Below, one piece after another: positions 1 through 4,572 of a DNA stretch of 5,651 nucleotides. Location of the stretch: the NCBI GenBank assembly GCA_905236445.1, contig CAJOPQ010000049.1, positions 1-5,651 on the forward strand, read 5' to 3'. The stretch is from an uncultured Clostridia bacterium. GTDB taxonomy: Bacteria > Bacillota > Clostridia > Christensenellales > UBA1242. The notes below the pieces were generated by a model. That model was not told the DNA's origin. It made no database searches and saw nothing but the letters and a program-made list of their open reading frames with translations. The translations under genes were made by a program, and so were the position numbers. Each line of letters starts with the position of its first letter. The first letter of the stretch is position 1.

Positions 1-818
1 ACATTCTCTGCATAACTAAGATCTGTCCTAAGGACATAGATTATATTTTTATTGTCTATTGCGAGTAAGTACTGAGTGTTGTTGTCTTGGCACTTATATG
101 TTATTAGAGATGTTATATCTGGTTTTGGGAAAAGGGATTTGTCGAACTGGTTGTTCTTGGAGTAATCTATCTTCCACAGACTGCTACTAGAACTGTTAGT
201 CGCATCGTTGATAATGTATGCTCCGTCTACAGTTGTAACAACATTGAGCATAGTATTAGTTTCGTTAGTTAGGGCAGTGTTGGTGTATGTATTAGTATGC
301 ACCAAATTGTTGATTTTGAAAAAGTATGTTACAAATTCGTGATCGCCTATGCAAGCAATTGCAATGCGATCGTTGCTTTCGGCAATAGAAAATTTATTGT
401 AAGTGCCAATAGTGTCATCGTTGTCTACCTTGATATCTATCTCTGTTAAATCATTGATGTCAAATGCTCTAAGGGTAGTATTGTCTTGGACGAACAAGTA
501 TTTTCTTGCTAAGTATATATCTACAATATTGCTAAAATTGCTATCTGGATTAAATCTAATATTTTGCTTAGTTGTCTTGTTGATGATATTAATTGTTGTA
601 GAATTGGTTGAGTATGCAATATATGCATCATTAATTGCGATTTGTGACACGTCGCTTAGATCTGCATAATTAAGTGCGTGTTCGTTGTAGTAGGTATAGA
701 TAAGTGTGTCATCAAAAAACGCATCTGCATTAACAACATAACTGGGTTGCAGAAATAACAAGATTACAAATGTTAAACCAATTAATACACAAGATAATAA
801 TTTATATGCTTTTCTCAT
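1..818 (-). CDS. Secreted protein of unknown function, possibly beta-propeller (3' end outside window)
   Basis: I do not recognise a family. The minus-strand frame is open from ATG 818-816 to the window edge, giving 272 residues and no stop. It begins MRKAYK, followed by a hydrophobic stretch (about 8-23) and a likely signal-peptidase site after VNA (residues 29-31), so the product is probably exported. The mature part alternates short hydrophobic strands with Asn/Asp/Thr-rich turns, for example DIYLARKYLFVQDNTTLRAF (one of several similar strand-turn segments). That is the look of beta-propeller blades, but this is inference from pattern. The start is supported by AGAGG (829-833) 10 bases upstream of the ATG and a promoter just beyond. 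It diverges from the regulator at 1137. Like the SH3 gene at 1721-2464 it begins MRK, is exported and lies opposite the phage genes, which suggests phage cargo or host-surface genes. Export is fairly sure; function is unknown. Confidence 0.85.
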   Translation of the reverse strand, partial: MRKAYKLLSCVLIGLTFVILLFLQPSYVVNADAFFDDTLIYTYYNEHALNYADLSDVSQIAINDAYIAYSTNSTTINIINKTTKQNIRFNPDSNFSNIVDIYLARKYLFVQDNTTLRAFDINDLTEIDIKVDNDDTIGTYNKFSIAESNDRIAIACIGDHEFVTYFFKINNLVHTNTYTNTALTNETNTMLNVVTTVDGAYIINDATNSSSSSLWKIDYSKNNQFDKSLFPKPDITSLITYKCQDNNTQYLLAIDNKNIIYVLRTDLSYAEN

Positions 819-845
819 TTTCAAAAAACCTCTTTGGATTGTTAT

Positions 846-874
846 ATTTTAACATATAATACTTAAATAGTAAA
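846..874 (-). promoter_or_regulatory. Sigma-A-type promoter for the secreted-protein gene
   Basis: Read on the minus strand, TTTACT (874-869, 4/6 to TTGACA) is followed by exactly 17 bases and TAAAAT (851-846, 5/6 to TATAAT). A TG-n extended -10 precedes the hexamer (TGTTAAAAT, 854-846). The predicted start near 839 gives a leader of about 20 nt that still contains the AGAGG ribosome-binding site at 829-833. Spacing and position agree well, but AT-rich DNA yields many such matches. Confidence 0.6.
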
Positions 875-923
875 AATAAAAACTTTTAAAAATTGTTTCC
901 ACGCATAAAAAAGTTAGAGAAAA

Positions 924-946
924 TTTTTTAAAAAGTTGTCACAAAA
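924..946 (+). repeat. Copy 1 of a 23-bp promoter-proximal element
   Basis: Bases 924-946 match bases 4003-4025 at 20 of 23 positions: T6 and A4, two variable bases, TTGTCAC, one variable base, then AAA. Both copies lie in gene-free DNA upstream of plus-strand genes. In this copy TTGTCA (936-941) does not line up with a good -10 at 17 bp, so it may be a protein-binding site rather than a -35 box. Part of the match is simple T/A tract; TTGTCAC is the informative core. Confidence 0.45.
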
Positions 947-949
947 GAC

Positions 950-978
950 TTGCTAAATAAAAAAAGATAATATAAAAT
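950..978 (+). promoter_or_regulatory. Upstream candidate promoter of the regulator gene
   Basis: TTGCTA (950-955, 4/6) is followed by 17 bases and TAAAAT (973-978, 5/6). The predicted start, near 985, falls inside the LexA-like palindrome at 980-991, a geometry suited to repression. It would give a leader of about 150 nt before 1137, containing the inverted repeat GTTCGA-N7-TCGAAC. It is weaker than the promoter at 1104-1132. Confidence 0.4.
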
Positions 979-979
979 A

Positions 980-991
980 GAACAAATGTTC
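980..991. promoter_or_regulatory. LexA/DinR-like operator (SOS box candidate)
   Basis: GAACAAATGTTC fits the Gram-positive LexA core GAAC-R-N-R-Y-GTTC at every position. It lies just downstream of the -10 box at 973-978. A half-site repeat GAACAAAT recurs at 1003-1010, 23 bp away, and the GTTC arm also pairs with the second GAAC in GTTCGA-N7-TCGAAC (988-1006). Flanking bases (A before, G after) do not add support. If real, it would make the regulator respond to DNA damage, as expected of prophage induction. A different phage repressor with a similar site is equally possible. Confidence 0.5.
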
Positions 992-1050
992 GATAAATTC
1001 TCGAACAAATAGAGATAGGGAGGATAAAAAAAGCGCAATTGCAGTAGAAA

Positions 1051-1112
1051 TTCGACATATTTGTACAATATATTACAAAATTGTACAAATTTGTCACAAA
1101 TTTTTGACAAAT
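1051..1112. repeat. Phased array of TTGTACAA-like elements, putative operator array
   Basis: Similar units begin about every 10 bases: TTCGACATAT (1051), TTGTACAATA (1061), TATTACAAAA (1071), TTGTACAAAT (1081), TTGTCACAAA (1091) and TTGACAA (1104). TTGTACAA is a perfect palindrome and occurs twice, at 1061-1068 and 1081-1088, 20 bp apart. TTGTcACAA (1091-1099) and TTTGaCAAA (1103-1111) are palindromes around a central base. The last unit contains the -35 hexamer of the promoter at 1104-1132. About one helical turn per unit would place bound protein on one face of the DNA. I infer a repressor or activator site; no cognate protein can be assigned. Confidence 0.5.
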
Positions 1113-1132
1113 TAATTTTAAAAATTTATACT
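1104..1132 (+). promoter_or_regulatory. Strong sigma-A-type promoter of the regulator gene
   Basis: TTGACA (1104-1109, perfect) is followed by 17 bases and TATACT (1127-1132, 5/6). This is the best promoter in the window. Transcription would start near 1139, at or just past the ATG at 1137. From this promoter the regulator would be leaderless or would start at an inner codon. The -35 lies inside the last unit of the palindrome array, so a protein bound there should block RNA polymerase. Confidence 0.65.
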
Positions 1133-1136
1133 GTGA

Positions 1137-1724
1137 ATGTGCGTAAGAAAAAATATGTTTGAAATGGAGATAGAGTTGGAAAATTGGAGTAGGACTTTGC
1201 TATATTGCTATAGATACTTAGGTAAGATAGTTGAGACAATAGATGATATGGTGGCAAAGATAAGTATAGAGTCCATGTTTTATAGAAAAAATTCTACTAA
1301 TAATACAATGGCGCAGATTGAAAAGATATTGGAATTGAATGACAGAAAGGTTAATCTTACTAATTTAAAAGTGATTATAGAGGAATGTGTGGACAAGCTT
1401 CCTCTAAAAGACATGCAATTGATAAGTCTATTTTATTTTGATGGGCTTACTTTCGATGAAATAGCAAGTGTTCTTGGCATTTCTAGGCGTACTGTATTTA
1501 GACGAAGAAATAATGCAATAACACATTTCAAAGAAGAATTGTTCAAGAAAGTTACTTTTGATTATTTGATGACCAATTATGCTGGTGAGCAGTGGTTAAT
1601 TGATTTCTATAATTACAGTGTAAAGAAATATAGTCAGATAGAGATATTTGATGAAAATAAATCTGTAGATAATGGTAAATATATCTACAGAACACTTAAA
1701 GCATTGAGAAAAATGGCAGTCTAG
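1137..1724 (+). CDS. Phage regulator with sigma-70 region 4-like HTH (ArpU/RinA-like role)
   Basis: This 195-aa protein is probably a DNA-binding activator of phage late genes. Residues 89-131 read LPLKDMQLISLFYFDGLTFD, then EIASVLGISRRTVFRRRNNA: a sigma-70 region-4-type helix-turn-helix with an Arg-rich recognition helix (about 116-128). The N-terminal 85 residues are mostly helical without clear sigma region 2 motifs, and about 60 residues follow the HTH, so it is not an ordinary ECF sigma factor. In Firmicutes phages, ArpU- and RinA-type regulators of this size sit just before the terminase genes. Here the terminase begins about 830 bases downstream, across an opposite-strand gene. The start is uncertain: ATG 1137 has no Shine-Dalgarno and abuts the promoter at 1104-1132. 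ATG 1155, ATG 1164 or TTG 1176 (GGAG at 1166-1169) are alternatives. The HTH is secure; the family assignment is inferred. Confidence 0.85.
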   Translation: MCVRKNMFEMEIELENWSRTLLYCYRYLGKIVETIDDMVAKISIESMFYRKNSTNNTMAQIEKILELNDRKVNLTNLKVIIEECVDKLPLKDMQLISLFYFDGLTFDEIASVLGISRRTVFRRRNNAITHFKEELFKKVTFDYLMTNYAGEQWLIDFYNYSVKKYSQIEIFDENKSVDNGKYIYRTLKALRKMAV

Positions 1725-2464
1725 AGAAGATCATCGTGTGATATTTCTTTTGGTTTCTTTACTTTTTGACCCTTATTTTTAACTACATGATCTTTTGGTT
1801 GAATGTACATTATGATTATAAGCAAAATTATTGGTAAGGACAGTCCTGCGATAATTATGGCACATTCGGTGTTGTTAAGTGGGTTGGTGTAGCCTATTTC
1901 GTTATTTGCAATCTCATCTATAATTTCGCTGTTCATTGCAATTGTAGAAATCTCGGCTATATATTTGCTATATATATATCCTTGCACACCATAATAACTA
2001 ACCAAATACCACAGATTGCCCTGATAGTCTATTGCTTCTTCACCATATATTTTGCCAATGTAGGTTAAGTTGGTGCAGTTATCTGGAATAACTGTAACAA
2101 TATTATTTTCGCTAATTTTTGGGCTTGATCGCAGATAGCATTTGTTGTTGATAGTTGTAATATTACTTTTTGGAAATGGCGTATAAGGTGTACCTACTAC
2201 TTTGGTAACATCTTTTTTTAATACATATCCTGCTATTCCATTGTACAAGACTTTGTAGAAATCTGCATCATAATCTAGAGTTATCTCGACAAAATAAGTT
2301 TGCTCCAAATTGCATATTACATTGTCTTCTATTTCGATACTTGCTCGGTGATAGAGGTGGGCAAGAGGTGCAGTTATTCTAGCATAAGAATTAGAAGCAT
2401 ATACCAAGTGTGTTGGTGGCATTAGTAATAAAATAACAAATAATGTAATATATAATTTTCTCAT
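1721..2464 (-). CDS. Exported, membrane-anchored protein with two SH3-like domains
   Basis: This is a 247-aa surface protein. A signal peptide covers residues 1-23 (MRKLY, hydrophobic core, V-Y-A site before Ser24). SH3-like domain 1 is about 28-88, ending GIAGYVLKKDV. Domain 2 is about 108-172, with the typical bacterial SH3 pattern YLRSSP, GNLWYLVSY and GVQGYIYSKYI. A transmembrane helix follows at about 201-221, then a basic tail of 26 residues. The likely topology puts both SH3-like domains outside and the tail in the cytoplasm. Such domains often bind cell-wall peptides, but no hydrolase or amidase domain is attached, so it is not an obvious lysin. The ATG at 2464 has no Shine-Dalgarno. 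It lies on the opposite strand between regulator and terminase and shares a CTAG (1721-1724) with the regulator's stop. Phage cargo acting on the cell surface is plausible; the function is unknown. Confidence 0.88.
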   Translation of the reverse strand: MRKLYITLFVILLLMPPTHLVYASNSYARITAPLAHLYHRASIEIEDNVICNLEQTYFVEITLDYDADFYKVLYNGIAGYVLKKDVTKVVGTPYTPFPKSNITTINNKCYLRSSPKISENNIVTVIPDNCTNLTYIGKIYGEEAIDYQGNLWYLVSYYGVQGYIYSKYIAEISTIAMNSEIIDEIANNEIGYTNPLNNTECAIIIAGLSLPIILLIIIMYIQPKDHVVKNKGQKVKKPKEISHDDLL

Positions 2465-2470
2465 ATATAG

Positions 2471-2476
2471 ATTTTA
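2471..2476 (-). promoter_or_regulatory. Candidate -10 box of the SH3-protein gene, leaderless geometry
   Basis: On the minus strand TAAAAT (5/6 to TATAAT) lies six bases before the ATG at 2464, which places the expected transcription start on the A of the start codon. There is no Shine-Dalgarno, so a leaderless mRNA is possible. The matching -35 position (AGCACA, 2499-2494) fits only 3/6, so the call is weak. Confidence 0.25.
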
Positions 2477-2543
2477 CAACTAATGGACAAGAATGTGCTT
2501 TGCGAATTTGGTCGAAAGAAAAGAAATAAATAAAAAGTTTGGC

Positions 2544-2549
2544 AGGTGG
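2544..2549 (+). promoter_or_regulatory. Ribosome-binding site that fixes the terminase start
   Basis: AGGTGG, one mismatch from AGGAGG, ends five bases before ATG 2555. It overlaps the in-frame GTG at 2546, so that GTG is very unlikely to be the start. I therefore begin the terminase at 2555 (481 aa). No convincing sigma-A promoter is visible in the 90-base gap 2465-2554; the best match (TTGGTC 2508-2513, 17 bases, TAAAAA 2531-2536) is poor, consistent with a promoter that depends on an activator. Confidence 0.7.
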
Positions 2550-2554
2550 TAAAT

Positions 2555-4000
2555 ATGGATAGATTAGAGATAGTGTCGAGGCTGGAATCAATTAACAAAG
2601 AAATCGAGTTGCGCTACGGCAATAAGAATCTTATGAATTATAATCGTGGAGAAGTTGTTCATAACAAGCAGTTAATTTTCCATAAAGACACACATAAAAA
2701 CAGGTGGGTATTTGGTGGAAATAGAAGTGGCAAGACTGAGTGTGGTGCAGTTGAAACAATATGGCTTGCTAGGGGTAATCACCCATATAAAAAAATTGAC
2801 AAAGCCATGGACGGCTGGGTGGTCTCACTTAGTACACAGGTGCAAAGAGATGTAGCACAGAAAAAAATATTGCATTATCTTAACAAAGATTGGATTGCTG
2901 ATATTATAATGTCGAGTGGCAAGAAAAATGCTTGTGAGTACGGAGTAATTGATACAATTGTTATAAAGAATATATTTGGTGGTGTGTCTAAGATTGGATT
3001 TAAAAGTTGTGATCAAGGTAGAGAAAAATTTCAAGGGACAAGTTTGGATTTCGTATGGTTTGACGAAGAGCCACCTCTCGACATCTATATGGAATGTAAG
3101 ATGAGAGTGTTGGATAGGAAAGGAATGATTTTTGGTACAATGACGCCATTAAAAGGATTGACGTGGGTGTATGAACAAATATATCTTAACAACTCTAACG
3201 ATCCAGATATATGGTATGAGCAAGTAACTTGGGAAGATAATCCATATCTTGATACAAAAGAGATAGAAAAGCTAAGCAAAACTCTAGCATATGATGAGTT
3301 GGAAAGTAGAAAATATGGAAATTTTAGTGGATTTGGAGGTAGAGTGTATGGGGAATTTGATGAGAGTGTACATGTTATTGAGCCTTTTGATGTTCCTACT
3401 TCTTGGTACGATAATATTAGCATAGATCCGGGATTGAAAAATCCGCTTAGTTGTCATTGGTATGCAGTAGATTATGATGGAAATGTATATGTAATTGCAG
3501 AACATTTCGAGGCAGATAAAGATGTTGTATATCATGCAAATAGGATTAAAGAGATTAGCAAAAAATTAAACTGGAAAACAAATTATAATGGGAAGATAGA
3601 AGCACTGATTGATAGCGCAGCTAATCAGAAAACTCTCGCATCGAAAAAGAGTGTAACAGAACTATTTTTTGAGCAAGGAATAATTGTTAATCCCAATGTT
3701 AATAAAGATTTATTTTCTGGCATAAGCAAAGTAAAACAATATTTGAAAAATGGAGAAGGTAAATCAAAACTTTTTATTTTTAAAAACTGCACTAATCTTA
3801 TAAGGGAGTTCAAATCATATTATTGGAGTGCAAAAGATGCTCCTATCAAACTTGATGATCACTCGCTTGATGAATTGAGATATTATATTATGAGTAGGCC
3901 AGACAGCCCTAAGATAATAGAACAAAAAACCGATGTGCAGAGAAACAAAGAAAGATTAATAAGACGATTGAAACGAAACGTTACGCATAGCTTAGCGTAA
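2555..4000 (+). CDS. terL: Phage terminase large subunit (packaging ATPase and nuclease)
   Basis: This protein cuts concatemeric phage DNA and pumps it through the portal into the empty head. The 481 aa match the usual full TerL length. The N-terminal ATPase has a likely adenine-binding Gln39, Walker A GGNRSGKT (54-61), Walker B FVWFDEE (166-172, with Asp170 and Glu171) and coupling motif TMTP (195-198). A linker leads to an RNase H-like nuclease whose acidic residues are Asp291 (SIDPG), Asp353 (ALIDSA) and Asp439 (HSLDELRY). All motifs are intact, so it should be active. The C-terminus is basic (about 463-475). ATG 2555 is chosen because AGGTGG lies five bases upstream. The stop codon lies in the 3' arm of a terminator-like hairpin. 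A portal gene follows two small genes downstream. No small subunit with an HTH precedes it. Identification is very secure; the subfamily is not resolved by eye. Confidence 0.96.
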   Translation: MDRLEIVSRLESINKEIELRYGNKNLMNYNRGEVVHNKQLIFHKDTHKNRWVFGGNRSGKTECGAVETIWLARGNHPYKKIDKAMDGWVVSLSTQVQRDVAQKKILHYLNKDWIADIIMSSGKKNACEYGVIDTIVIKNIFGGVSKIGFKSCDQGREKFQGTSLDFVWFDEEPPLDIYMECKMRVLDRKGMIFGTMTPLKGLTWVYEQIYLNNSNDPDIWYEQVTWEDNPYLDTKEIEKLSKTLAYDELESRKYGNFSGFGGRVYGEFDESVHVIEPFDVPTSWYDNISIDPGLKNPLSCHWYAVDYDGNVYVIAEHFEADKDVVYHANRIKEISKKLNWKTNYNGKIEALIDSAANQKTLASKKSVTELFFEQGIIVNPNVNKDLFSGISKVKQYLKNGEGKSKLFIFKNCTNLIREFKSYYWSAKDAPIKLDDHSLDELRYYIMSRPDSPKIIEQKTDVQRNKERLIRRLKRNVTHSLA

Positions 4001-4008
4001 TTTTTTTT
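3981..4008 (+). terminator. Intrinsic terminator overlapping the end of terL
   Basis: TTACGC (3981-3986) and GCGTAA (3995-4000) form a perfect 6-bp stem with an 8-base loop, followed at once by eight T's (4001-4008). The terL stop codon TAA is the end of the 3' arm. The opposite strand has no T-run after the hairpin, so it should act only on plus-strand transcripts. The stem is short, so read-through is likely to be partial. Confidence 0.65.
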
Positions 4009-4025
4009 AAAATTTTGTCACTAAA
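4003..4025 (+). repeat. Copy 2 of a 23-bp promoter-proximal element
   Basis: This segment matches 924-946 at 20 of 23 positions, with TTGTCAC at 4015-4021. Here TTGTCA is the -35 hexamer of the promoter at 4015-4043. The T-run is also the tail of the terL terminator, which may explain part of the similarity. The shared core suggests one factor acting at both places. Confidence 0.45.
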
Positions 4026-4043
4026 ATTTGATATTGATACAAA
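4015..4043 (+). promoter_or_regulatory. Promoter candidate for the small-gene and portal operon
   Basis: TTGTCA (4015-4020, 5/6) is followed by 17 bases and TACAAA (4038-4043, 4/6), with TGA before the -10 as an extended TG-n motif. Transcription would start near 4050, about nine bases before the ATG at 4059. It lies directly after the terL terminator, so the downstream genes could be expressed independently. An overlapping alternative is TTGATA (4028-4033) with TTAAAT (4051-4056), which would start past 4059. Confidence 0.45.
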
Positions 4044-4058
4044 CCAATAGTTAAATAT

Positions 4059-4391
4059 ATGCAAATGATAAAAAAGGATAAGACAGTGAAGCGTACTAAC
4101 AAAGTAGAGAAAATACAAAGTGACGATATTAAAGATGCAATAATGAAAAAAGCATTAGGCTATCAAGTGCAAGAGGTTACTGAAGAATATACAATGGTCG
4201 AAAATGAATTAGTTGTAACTAAGAAAAAAATTAATACAAAACTTTGCCCTCCAGATCTAGAAGCAATTCAACTAGCGTTGCAAGATAAAACTAGTGTTGA
4301 AGATAATTTGGCTAGTCTTACTGATGAAGAGTTGATAGAAAGAGAAGAAAAGTTAATAACGTTATTAAAAAATATAAAAAAGGAGACATGA
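4059..4391 (+). CDS. Small phage protein resembling the C-terminal part of small terminases
   Basis: The protein has 110 aa, is basic at the N-terminus and Glu-rich at the C-terminus. Residues 31-69 (KKALGY, EVTEEY, ELVVTKKKI, then PPDLEAI) resemble the strand pair and Pro-Asp-x-x-Ala segment found after the HTH in many small-terminase-like phage proteins, usually as ALGY, E-V/T-E, K-rich strand, PD-x-x-A. The usual N-terminal DNA-binding HTH is not visible in the first 30 residues. A helix rich in Glu and Leu (87-106, SLTDEELIEREEKLITLLKN) could oligomerise. Its place between terL and portal supports a packaging role. The small-subunit link is inference from remembered family patterns. ATG 4059 is the first in-frame start after a stop at 4035; ATG 4065 is an alternative, and neither has a Shine-Dalgarno. 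It ends in TGA two bases before the next start. Confidence 0.85.
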   Translation: MQMIKKDKTVKRTNKVEKIQSDDIKDAIMKKALGYQVQEVTEEYTMVENELVVTKKKINTKLCPPDLEAIQLALQDKTSVEDNLASLTDEELIEREEKLITLLKNIKKET

Positions 4392-4392
4392 T

Positions 4393-4569
4393 ATGCGAGT
4401 CGTCAAAAGTAAATATCTAATTAAATGTGATATACCCGGTTGCAATAATATTGCTACTAATCTGTATAGTTGTGGGCGTGATGTGTCGAGTAGTGGAATT
4501 GCAATTTGTAGTAAATGTATTAAGGCGTTAACAGTAAATAGTATAAAGAAAAAAGTTGAGGAGAATTAA
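4393..4569 (+). CDS. 58-aa cysteine-rich protein, putative zinc-binding
   Basis: I do not recognise a named family. The 58-residue product has five cysteines: Cys12 and Cys17 (CDIPGC), Cys27, and Cys39 and Cys42 (CSKC). The two pairs could hold one zinc ion as a small zinc ribbon, with Cys27 as a spare or alternative ligand. The rest is basic and ends KKKVEEN. Support for translation is good: AGGAG (4381-4385) lies seven bases before ATG 4393, the start is two bases after the previous stop, and its own end carries the GAGGAG site of the portal gene. It is therefore inside a tight operon (4059 to portal). Many phages carry such small zinc-binding proteins near structural genes, and roles range from DNA binding to none known. 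Confidence 0.82.
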   Translation: MRVVKSKYLIKCDIPGCNNIATNLYSCGRDVSSSGIAICSKCIKALTVNSIKKKVEEN

Positions 4570-4572
4570 ATA

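Larger units (their letters stand above)
819..1136. other. AT-rich divergent control region without a gene
   Basis: This 318-base gap separates the divergent secreted-protein and regulator genes. It holds one minus-strand and two plus-strand promoter candidates, a GAAC-N4-GTTC palindrome, a second inverted repeat GTTCGA-N7-TCGAAC (988-1006), and a phased set of TTGTACAA-like elements, each listed separately. A strong Shine-Dalgarno-like GGGAGG at 1018-1023 has no usable start codon at normal spacing: the TTG at 1039 is too far away and meets TAG two codons later. I therefore call no small gene here. Long A and T tracts may also bend the DNA. Confidence 0.75.

Noticed and set aside
403..669. 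Plus-strand open frame of 88 codons
   Set aside because: It is antisense to the secreted-protein gene, which has a signal peptide, ribosome-binding site and promoter; the product is low-complexity and no ribosome-binding site supports it.
988..1006. GTTCGA-N7-TCGAAC as an intrinsic terminator
   Set aside because: The inverted repeat is not followed by a T-run on either strand; an operator or leader hairpin is more likely.
1018..1041. Strong GGGAGG ribosome-binding site that might head a leader peptide
   Set aside because: No ATG, GTG or TTG lies at workable spacing, and the first TTG (1039) reaches a stop after two codons.
928..1110. Minus-strand open frame of 60 codons across the control region
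   Set aside because: It starts at a TTG, has no ribosome-binding site and runs through the palindrome array; the sequence is explained by regulatory repeats.
1724..1760. Bidirectional terminator between the convergent genes
   Set aside because: Only a 4-bp ATCA/TGAT stem is visible, inside the SH3 coding sequence, with an interrupted T-rich stretch; too weak to call.
2391..2591. Minus-strand open frame overlapping the SH3-gene and terL starts
   Set aside because: It is out of frame with a well-supported signal peptide on one side and antisense to terL on the other.
2825..3813. Several minus-strand open frames inside terL
   Set aside because: They are shadows of a terminase whose ATPase and nuclease motifs are all intact.
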